NCBI GenBank assembly: GCA_026195255.1
Contig: JAPHSS010000032.1
Coordinates: forward strand, 1 to 51,555
Direction: 5' to 3'
Source: Gammaproteobacteria bacterium
GTDB lineage: Bacteria > Pseudomonadota > Gammaproteobacteria > SZUA-229
Length of the DNA stretch: 51,555 nucleotides
Both the position numbers and the translations under genes were made by a program. The notes beneath the pieces are model-generated. The model ran no database searches and was not told where the DNA came from. It saw only the letters and a list, made by a program, of their open reading frames with translations. This document shows, one piece after another, positions 44,831 to 51,555 of the stretch. Each line of letters opens with the position of its first letter. The stretch's first letter is position 1.

Positions 44831-46969
44831 ATGACTAATAAAATACATTCTAGTGGTTACGTTAAGTATGATCCCAAAGATACTATTAATGCGGGTTCTT
44901 ATAAAGTTTGTCAGGCAGAAATTGATCACCTTAAAAAGAACCGTCCAGTTGATGAAGATAAGCTGAAAGGCATTGCACTATCTGGCGGAGGTATTAGAGC
45001 CGCGAGTTTTTCATTGGGTGTAATCCAGTCATTAGCAAAACATAATAAACTAGAACAGTTTGATTATTTATCCACAGTATCAGGTGGTGGATACCTTGGC
45101 GGCGCTTTATCCTGGTTATGGTCGGGCAAATGGAGAGAAGGCACTGATTCTAAGCGGGAGTTTGGATTTACAGGCAATAATTTTCCATATGGTGTTGGTG
45201 GGCGACACTCAAATGACGATAAAGAAATGGATAAAGACCAGGCAATGTTAATGCGTCATTTACGCCAAAATGGTTGTTATTTAAATCCCGGAAATGGTCT
45301 AACTGGCTTCTCACTTTTAGGTGTCATATTGCGTGGTATGTTTATGGGATTTGTTACATTAATCGTATTAGCCAGTTTATTGTTTAGTTTATTACATTTA
45401 ACTATAGAAAAGCTGCCAGATAGTTTTAGTTCACTTACACCTATACAGATCAGTCTGGCAGCTATGGCTTTTTATGTTTTAAGTTTATTAATTAGTACTC
45501 TTGTTTCGTCATTATATACAAATGCTAGTTGTGCCACGTCTGCTTATAGGTGGAGACGATCATGGGAAATATATATTAGTATGCTTATGCAGATAATACT
45601 CATTGTATTTATTTTATCAGCTGTGTTTTGGCTAAACGATTATATAACCAAGGAAATTCAAGGTGTAGGTGGTGTGTCTGCTGTTTTTGGTGCAGCTTTG
45701 GTCTGGTTTAGTCAAACAAAAGATAAATCAAAAATATTTAATTATGTACCTGCTTCATTAATAGTGAATGTGGGTGTATTTATTATGTTGTTAGGCTTAT
45801 TGGTTTTATCTGACCGAATTTCACAGTTAATTTTACAAGAAGTTGAAATGACAGGCAGCCTGAAGTTATTTTATTATCAATTGTCGCTAGGCATACTGAT
45901 AATAGTTCTGGCTAAAGTGCTGCCAATTAATAGAATATCTATACACAGATACTATAGGGACAGGCTAATGGAGATATTTAATCCAGATGTATCTGACATT
46001 CTATCCTCTAAGAAAACAGTTTTAGCTAGCAAGGCTAATACCGTATCTCTAAATGATTGCCTTTCTCCAGATAAAAGTACAATGCCTTATCATATTATTA
46101 ATAGTAATTTAATTTTAGTGGGTTCAAAAATTCCAAAATTTAGAGGTCGTGGTGGTGATAACTTTATACTTAGCCCTTTATTTTCCGGCTCGAATGCAAC
46201 TGGTTGGAGAAGAAGCGAGCAATTTGCCAATAATAGTATTACCCTGCCAACAGCTGTGGCAATCTCAGGTGCTGCAGCTAACTCTGATTCAGGAGTTGCT
46301 GGTTCAGGTTTAACCATAAAACCATTAATCTCAGCCATAATGACCATTTTTAATTTACGCCTTGGTTATTGGGTGGTTAATCCAAATCCAGAAGTTCAGC
46401 CAAACCAGAAAACAATGGCTAGTTTTTTGAGTCCCGGTTTCTGGGGTGTGACAGGGCGTAATAAAATTAACGAAACATCAAAATTCATACAACTGTCAGA
46501 TGGCGGTCACTTTGAAAATTTAGCTATTTACGAATTAATTCGCCGACATTGTAAATTGATTATTTGCAGTGATGCTGAGCAGGATAGTGAGTTTTTATTT
46601 TCAAGTTTAGCCAATATTATAGAAAAATCTCGTGTAGATTTTGGTGTAGATATTAAAGTATCTGCAGCAGATTTGGATTTATTGAAGTGCTCAGAAGATG
46701 AAGAAAAAAATATTGATTTTGCCAGTAAAGGATATATCGTTGCAGATATTATATATCCTGGAAGTGAATCAGCAGGTCGCCTGATTTATATTAAAACAAC
46801 TTTAACTTCTGATATACCCGCTGAGTTATTAAGTTATAAAAAATCTAACCCTGCTTTTCCTGATGAAACAACGGCCGATCAATTTTTTAATGAAAAACAA
46901 TTAGAGGCTTACCGTGTGTTAGGGCTGCATTTTACGGACTCATTAATTAATGAGGGTGTTTTAAATTAA
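44831..46969 (+). CDS. Membrane-embedded patatin-like phospholipase
   Basis: The 712-residue protein begins with a patatin domain: the oxyanion-hole motif ALSGGGIRAASFSLG (about 49-63) and the nucleophile Ser84 in STVSGGGYLGG. About five or six membrane spans follow (about 160-370). The catalytic Asp557 appears far downstream in LSDGGHFENLAIYEL. The dyad is thus split by a membrane domain. Patatins are acyl hydrolases acting on lipids. The variant nucleophile motif T-V-S-G-G, in place of G-x-S-x-G, is known in this large patatin subgroup. It stands alone between non-coding regions with no obvious operon partner; the substrate and role are unknown. Confidence 0.82.
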   Translation: MTNKIHSSGYVKYDPKDTINAGSYKVCQAEIDHLKKNRPVDEDKLKGIALSGGGIRAASFSLGVIQSLAKHNKLEQFDYLSTVSGGGYLGGALSWLWSGKWREGTDSKREFGFTGNNFPYGVGGRHSNDDKEMDKDQAMLMRHLRQNGCYLNPGNGLTGFSLLGVILRGMFMGFVTLIVLASLLFSLLHLTIEKLPDSFSSLTPIQISLAAMAFYVLSLLISTLVSSLYTNASCATSAYRWRRSWEIYISMLMQIILIVFILSAVFWLNDYITKEIQGVGGVSAVFGAALVWFSQTKDKSKIFNYVPASLIVNVGVFIMLLGLLVLSDRISQLILQEVEMTGSLKLFYYQLSLGILIIVLAKVLPINRISIHRYYRDRLMEIFNPDVSDILSSKKTVLASKANTVSLNDCLSPDKSTMPYHIINSNLILVGSKIPKFRGRGGDNFILSPLFSGSNATGWRRSEQFANNSITLPTAVAISGAAANSDSGVAGSGLTIKPLISAIMTIFNLRLGYWVVNPNPEVQPNQKTMASFLSPGFWGVTGRNKINETSKFIQLSDGGHFENLAIYELIRRHCKLIICSDAEQDSEFLFSSLANIIEKSRVDFGVDIKVSAADLDLLKCSEDEEKNIDFASKGYIVADIIYPGSESAGRLIYIKTTLTSDIPAELLSYKKSNPAFPDETTADQFFNEKQLEAYRVLGLHFTDSLINEGVLN

Positions 46970-47244
46970 CAGTTTATGTGTGGCATATGTATCTAGACTT
47001 GAATATTATCAAGTGTGAAGATTGGGTTTATAATTAGCGTATGACATTGTGACTTCACGGGTAGACATTCACATGTTTGGTTTGTACTTCTACGAAAGGT
47101 GGGACTAGCGTATTTTTTATAATACCCATTGTAACTAATGGATTAACTCATTTAGTTTGTAAATAGCTAATACTTATCTGCTTCAGCCCAAAATTTGAGT
47201 GGAGCAGATAAAATATTGCCAGGTATTTATCGAATGCTTTGAAA

Positions 47245-47676
47245 TTAACGAGTTCTTTGGCAAAGTTCTTCTTCACTAAAGAAATATTTAATTTCTTCAG
47301 CGGCTGTTTCAGGAGCGTCTGAGCCGTGTACGGCGTTTTCGTCTACTGTTTCAGCGAAGTCAGCTCGAATTGTGCCTGCTTCTGCAGCCGCAGGGTTTGT
47401 TGCACCCATTAATTCACGGTTGCGAGCTATTGCGTTTTCACCTTCTAATACCTGTAACATAACTGGGCCGGAGATCATAAAGCTAACCAGGTCATTAAAA
47501 AAAGGCCGTTCCTTATGAACAGCGTAGAAACCTTCAGCTTGTTGTTTCGATAGTTGAAGCATTTTTGAAGCAACTATTCGTAAACCGCCTTTTTCAAAAC
47601 GGCTATAAATTTCACCAATTACATTTTTTGCAACGGCATCGGGTTTAATAATTGAAAATGTGCGTTGAATCGCCAT
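47245..47676 (-). CDS. ndk: Nucleoside diphosphate kinase
   Basis: Ndk transfers the gamma-phosphate of ATP to other nucleoside diphosphates via a phospho-histidine. The 143-residue length is standard. It starts [20 protein letters not shown]; the catalytic His is in [16 protein letters not shown], and the [18 protein letters not shown] segment binds nucleotide. The ATG is preceded by TAGAGGCACACAC. It is isolated, with non-coding DNA on both sides. Confidence 0.97.
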   Translation of the reverse strand: MAIQRTFSIIKPDAVAKNVIGEIYSRFEKGGLRIVASKMLQLSKQQAEGFYAVHKERPFFNDLVSFMISGPVMLQVLEGENAIARNRELMGATNPAAAEAGTIRADFAETVDENAVHGSDAPETAAEEIKYFFSEEELCQRTR

Positions 47677-48275
47677 GTGTGTGCCTCTAAAAGATTTATT
47701 AAAATAGTCAACGCAGCTCCGGGGAGGGTATGCAGCGCAGGGGCGCTAGGATATCATCTAAAGTATAAGTAATCACTAATATTTAAAAAATACTAATTAT
47801 TGCTTGCTAGCTCAGGGTGTTAATAAAATAGATATAATAAACAATGAGTTATATATAAATACTAAACTACGTCAGTTTTACTCATCTTCCAATATAAGAA
47901 GTGTTTTTATGAAACTGCCCATAAATCAGGTAAACGTGTTTGCAATTAGTCCTTTACAAGGCAACCTGGTTACCGTGATTAATCTAGAGTCATAGTTATC
48001 TGATCATGATATACATCTGGTAGTGGTATATAACAATCTGTCAGAGACAGCTTTTTTATAAAACGGGGTAGTGTTTTAATATTCGCTGGTTCACCCTTTG
48101 TAAGGAATTAAAAGCAGACAGGGTGTAATACAGGTAAGGCGGTAATGTATGAGCAGGTTGAAATTAAAATTTAGTATTTAGAAATGCCATTCGACTTGAA
48201 GCTGCATCACAGCTTCGGTCGATGACATAAAATATTTCATATTAAAACAGAGATTTCAGAAAATAGTTAGCTGGA
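47677..48275. other. About 600 bp of non-coding DNA between ndk and the DUF3240 gene
   Basis: The left end should hold the ndk promoter. A 63-codon frame at 47804-47995 has no recognisable features and no ribosome-binding site. A hairpin lies at about 48190-48217 (GAAGCTG-CATCA-CAGCTTC within CGAC…GTCG), without a T-run on either strand. Nothing else is evident. Confidence 0.5.
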
Positions 48276-48581
48276 TTACAGTTTCCCAAAATCATCAATA
48301 TCTGTGACCCAGTAGATGCCTTTACCTTTAAATGGACAGTTTGATTTTTTAATATTTTCTAAAAGTTGCTTAATCGCCTCATTATCTAGTATTACATCCA
48401 GGCGAACTTGAGGAACATATCCCACTACCTTGTCACGTGCAGATAAAAAGCTATCTTTCTCAACGTGTGAGCTATGCTCTTCAATATGGGTAAACATAAA
48501 GGTTTCAAGTTTTTGGCTACGTAAAAAATCAGATAATGTTTGCTGCAAAGATGTATGTACAACCATGCTTAATTTTTTCAT
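48276..48581 (-). CDS. DUF3240 family protein (PII-like fold) coupled to the RND pump
   Basis: The 101-residue cytoplasmic protein (KKLSMVVHTSLQQTLSDFLR at the start, VPQVRLDVIL in the middle and KGIYWVTDI near the end) matches the DUF3240 type. These are small ferredoxin-fold, PII-like proteins found beside CzcA/CusA pumps. Its start overlaps the pump stop by 4 bp (ATGA), so it is translationally coupled. It contains His/Glu-rich text (HIEEHSSHVEKD) that might bind metal. The function is unknown, probably sensing or modulating the pump. Confidence 0.72.
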   Translation of the reverse strand: MKKLSMVVHTSLQQTLSDFLRSQKLETFMFTHIEEHSSHVEKDSFLSARDKVVGYVPQVRLDVILDNEAIKQLLENIKKSNCPFKGKGIYWVTDIDDFGKL

Positions 48582-51555
48582 GATTTTTCCTCAATTCTTT
48601 TTTCCAGTTTCTCTTCCATCCAGGCATAAAGTGTCGGAAGTAAAATAAGTGTTAGTAGAGTAGATGTGATTAAACCGCCAATAACTACCACAGCAAGAGG
48701 TTGCTGCAATTCTGAGCCTGGGCCCGTAGCAGTCAGCAAAGGCAGTAAACCAAAACTAGCAATTAACGCAGTCATTAATACCGGTCTAAGGCGACGTTCT
48801 GCTCCCTGTTTAACTGATTCGGTCAAACTTAAGCCACTTTGTCTTAGTTGATTAAAGTAACTAACCATTACAACACCATTTAATACGGCTACACCGAAGA
48901 GTGTAATGAAACCAACAGAAGCTGGTACCGAAAGGTATAAGCCAGAAACATACAGGCTAATGACACCACCAATCATGGCAAAAGGTATATTGAGCAATAT
49001 AAGCCCTGCCTGTAACATTGATCTGAATGTTGTAAATAACATAATAAATATTAGAATAATCGCAATAGGAATGACGAGAGTTAACGTTTTAGCTGCTCTT
49101 TGCTGATTCTCAAACTGCCCGCCAAAGGTTACATAGTAACCCGACGGTAGCTGAATATTATTCGCAATAGAGCTTTGCACTTCATTTACAAAACTCACTA
49201 CGTCGCGGTTCTCTACATTAGACTGAATAACTATCTGACGCTTTGCAGATTCACGAATGATTTGTATTGGCCCATCAGTAACAGAAACCTTGGCCAGTTT
49301 GTTAAGAGGTACTTTATTACCATTGGGTATGCTGACAAGCATGTTGTTAATAACCTCAGGCGAATTACGATGTTTTTCATCGTAGCGAATGAGTACATTA
49401 ATAGGGCGATTGTTTTCAAGAATATCAGTTACTACTTTACCACCAACCGCAGATTCAATGAGTGTGTTTATATCTTCTACATTGATTCCGTATTTAGATA
49501 TTGCTTTCTGATCAATATCTATCTGTAAATATTGTTGACCGGAAATATCAGTTCTAAATACATCTACAGACCCTTTAATGCTTTTCACCTGCTCTTCAAT
49601 TTCAGCCGCTTTTTGATCGAGGATGTTTAAATCATCACCATAAAGTTTTATAGCCATAGCTGAGCGTACACCGGTTAACATTTCTGAAACACGCATATCG
49701 ATCGGTTGGGTAAATGCATATTCAATATTTTCAAAACCATCAAGAATTTCTCGTAAATTTTCCTGAAACTGTTTTAATGAAATATCCCACTCTTCCCTGG
49801 GTTTTGTAATTATGAAGTTATCAGTTTGATATAAACCCATAGGGTCCATGCGTAATTCATCAGCACCGGTTCTTGATGTTATACCAATAACTTCGGGTAA
49901 TGCCATCATTGCCTTCTGAAAAGGTGCATCCATAGCCAGTGATTTCTCAAGTGTAATACCCGGGTCTTTTTCTATGATAATGACGGTATTGCCTTCATCC
50001 ATTGTTGGCATAAACTCTTTACCAATCTGTGAAAACAGTGGAGCAGTAGCAAGTAGCGCCAGCAAAGCAATGCCGACTGCCGATTTTCTATAAACTAAAG
50101 CCCAGTTCATTACAGGTAAGTAAATAAACTTTAAACCACTGATTAATTTGCCATCTTTTGCTTCGTGTGAATCTTCATGAACTTTCATAAAGAAACTCGC
50201 GATAACAGGAATCACTGTTAACGATAAAATTAATGAGCCTAGTAGTGCAAAACTGATAGTAACAGCCAGTGGTGTGAACATCTTTCCTTCAAGCCCTGTT
50301 AGACTGAATAGTGGAAGGAATACAGCTACGATAATTAAAATACCTGATATTACCGGTGCAGAAACTTCAAGTACTGCACGATAAATTAAATGTAAACGAT
50401 TTAATCCTTTTGAGCCTCTACTGAAATGGGTATGAATGTTCTCAACCACAACGACAGCCGCATCCACAAGAATACCTATTGCAATTGTAAGTCCGCCGAG
50501 AGACATGAGGTTTGCAGAAACTCCAAATACCTTCATTAAAATAAAGGTGAACAAAACAGATAAGGGTAAAATAACTGCAACTGTTAATGCGCTACGTATA
50601 TCTCCAAGCATTATAATTAATACAATAAAAACAAGAATGACGGCTTCACCCAGAGCTTTTTCAACTGTCCACACTGCTTTAGTGATTAAATCGGTACGAT
50701 CATAAAATACCTTGATACTAATATCTTCAGGTAAAATATCTTTTAACGATTCAAATGCCAGTTTTGTTTTTTCTACGGTCTTTAAACTGTTAGCCCCTTT
50801 GCGTAACAATACAAGGCCTGTAACAACTTCACCTTCGCCATCAGCTGTAACGCCACCATAACGTGTCATACTACCGCTACGAACATCAGCAACATCACGA
50901 ATATGTAATGGTGTGCCATAGCGAGTACGTATTGTAATATTTCTAATATCTTCCGCACCATTTAACTTGCCTAATGTACGGACTAAAAGCACTTCGTTAT
51001 TTCGATTGATTCGGTCGCCACCTGCATTACGGTTGTTGTTTGCAAGTGCTCTTTCTATTTCGTCAATGCTTATGCCGTGTTTTACCAGCGCTTCAGGTTT
51101 AATAACAACTTCATAATTACGCACCTCACCACCTAGTGAGTTGATATCAGCTACGCCGTCTACCTGACGTAAATGAGGTCTGATGACCCAGTCCTGTAAA
51201 CTGCGTAATTCCTGATTAGTATAATTTTCACCAATGATGCGATACATATATATCTCACCAAGTGGTGTTGTAATGGGTGCAAGTCCGCCTTCAATGTCAG
51301 CAGGTAGTGAAGCCCAAACCTGGTTTAAGCGTTCATTTACCAGGTTTCGTGCATGATAAATATCTACATTATCTTCAAAATCGACAACAATAATACTTAA
51401 TGCATATTTCGTAGTTGAGCGTAGAATTTTTTGGCCAGGTATACCCTGCATTTCTGTTTCAATAGGAAATGTTATGCGTTGTTCAACTTCCGTTGGCGAC
51501 ATGCCCGGCGCTTTAATTATTATCTGCACCTGAGGTGATGATATATCGGGAAAAG
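48578..51555 (-). CDS. CusA/CzcA-type heavy-metal RND efflux pump (N-terminus outside window)
   Basis: The frame is open to the window end; the first visible residues are FPDISSPQVQIIIKAPGMSP, so roughly 40 N-terminal residues are missing. About 990 residues are present. Two repeats of membrane spans with large periplasmic loops are clear. The proton-relay helix reads GGLTIAIGILVDAAVVVVEN, which keeps one Asp and the Glu but lacks the first Asp of CzcA-type pumps, closer to the CusA pattern. A methionine cluster (RMDPMGLYQ, IDMRVSEML, SAMAIKL) lines part of the periplasmic cleft. It exports metal cations from periplasm and cytoplasm through a tripartite channel; copper/silver is favoured over cobalt/zinc/cadmium but not proven. 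The adaptor and outer-membrane genes would lie beyond the window. Confidence 0.9.
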   Translation of the reverse strand, partial: FPDISSPQVQIIIKAPGMSPTEVEQRITFPIETEMQGIPGQKILRSTTKYALSIIVVDFEDNVDIYHARNLVNERLNQVWASLPADIEGGLAPITTPLGEIYMYRIIGENYTNQELRSLQDWVIRPHLRQVDGVADINSLGGEVRNYEVVIKPEALVKHGISIDEIERALANNNRNAGGDRINRNNEVLLVRTLGKLNGAEDIRNITIRTRYGTPLHIRDVADVRSGSMTRYGGVTADGEGEVVTGLVLLRKGANSLKTVEKTKLAFESLKDILPEDISIKVFYDRTDLITKAVWTVEKALGEAVILVFIVLIIMLGDIRSALTVAVILPLSVLFTFILMKVFGVSANLMSLGGLTIAIGILVDAAVVVVENIHTHFSRGSKGLNRLHLIYRAVLEVSAPVISGILIIVAVFLPLFSLTGLEGKMFTPLAVTISFALLGSLILSLTVIPVIASFFMKVHEDSHEAKDGKLISGLKFIYLPVMNWALVYRKSAVGIALLALLATAPLFSQIGKEFMPTMDEGNTVIIIEKDPGITLEKSLAMDAPFQKAMMALPEVIGITSRTGADELRMDPMGLYQTDNFIITKPREEWDISLKQFQENLREILDGFENIEYAFTQPIDMRVSEMLTGVRSAMAIKLYGDDLNILDQKAAEIEEQVKSIKGSVDVFRTDISGQQYLQIDIDQKAISKYGINVEDINTLIESAVGGKVVTDILENNRPINVLIRYDEKHRNSPEVINNMLVSIPNGNKVPLNKLAKVSVTDGPIQIIRESAKRQIVIQSNVENRDVVSFVNEVQSSIANNIQLPSGYYVTFGGQFENQQRAAKTLTLVIPIAIILIFIMLFTTFRSMLQAGLILLNIPFAMIGGVISLYVSGLYLSVPASVGFITLFGVAVLNGVVMVSYFNQLRQSGLSLTESVKQGAERRLRPVLMTALIASFGLLPLLTATGPGSELQQPLAVVVIGGLITSTLLTLILLPTLYAWMEEKLEKRIEEKS

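Noticed and set aside
44831-46969. CBASS or other anti-phage effector assignment for the patatin-like gene
   Set aside because: No nucleotide cyclase or other defence gene is adjacent, and the membrane-domain architecture differs from CapV-type effectors.
47804-47995. 63-codon + strand frame near ndk
   Set aside because: No ribosome-binding site, no recognisable domain, and AT-rich random-like composition.

Overview
The window is a stretch of chromosome from a flagellated, AT-leaning gammaproteobacterium (base composition judged by eye, not computed). The order leuC–leuD–leuB–asd–fimV–truA–trpF–…–accD–folC–dedD–cvpA–purF–metZ is the block known from Pseudomonas and relatives. Here trpB and trpA sit between trpF and accD, and peptidoglycan genes sit between purF and metZ. 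The FimV-like protein, SlyD, a fused CysG and an FhlB/FliK pair fit the same class. I cannot name the genus.

Layout. 1–8.4 kb: phosphatidylserine decarboxylase (its C-terminus lies outside the window), a PCu(A)C copper chaperone, prmB, a receiver-first histidine kinase, aroC, a MITE-like palindromic element, an HcaT-like MFS transporter, slyD, a HisN-like phosphatase and a LysR regulator. 8.5–16.4 kb: leuC, an apparent relic of an entericidin-like lipoprotein gene, leuD, leuB, asd and fimV, closed by a strong terminator. 16.5–25 kb: truA, trpF, trpB, trpA, accD, folC, dedD, cvpA and purF, all on the + strand with short gaps. 25–28.8 kb: a peptidoglycan-tailoring group made of an NTF2-domain periplasmic protein, a Csd6-like L,D-transpeptidase with the same C-terminal domain, an M14 carboxypeptidase/amidase and a small second L,D-transpeptidase. 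28.8–34.1 kb: metZ, a REC-PAS-GGDEF-EAL protein and a YbhP/ClsB-like pair. 34.2–39.6 kb: flagellar genes (fhlB, fliK on the - strand; fliL, fliM, fliN, fliO, fliP on the + strand) with face-to-face sigma-54 promoters. 39.7–43.7 kb: grxC, cysG, a 56-residue membrane ORF, an SLC13-type carrier and bcp. 43.7–47 kb: a long non-coding stretch with a Fur-like box and a terminator-capped structured segment, then a membrane-embedded patatin-like protein. 47.2 kb to the end: ndk, a non-coding stretch, a DUF3240 protein and a CusA/CzcA-type RND pump cut by the window end.

How it fits together. Most of the window is housekeeping: leucine, tryptophan, chorismate, aspartate-family, purine, folate, malonyl-CoA, methionine and siroheme synthesis. 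Three dispersed palindromic repeats sit just upstream of leuB, asd and folC, and a second repeat family sits before fimV and between fliL and fliM. The parts least like textbook synteny are the 25–28.8 kb peptidoglycan cluster, the 43.7–47 kb non-coding/patatin region and the leuC–leuD relic. I see no tRNA, rRNA, CRISPR array, intact insertion sequence or prophage.
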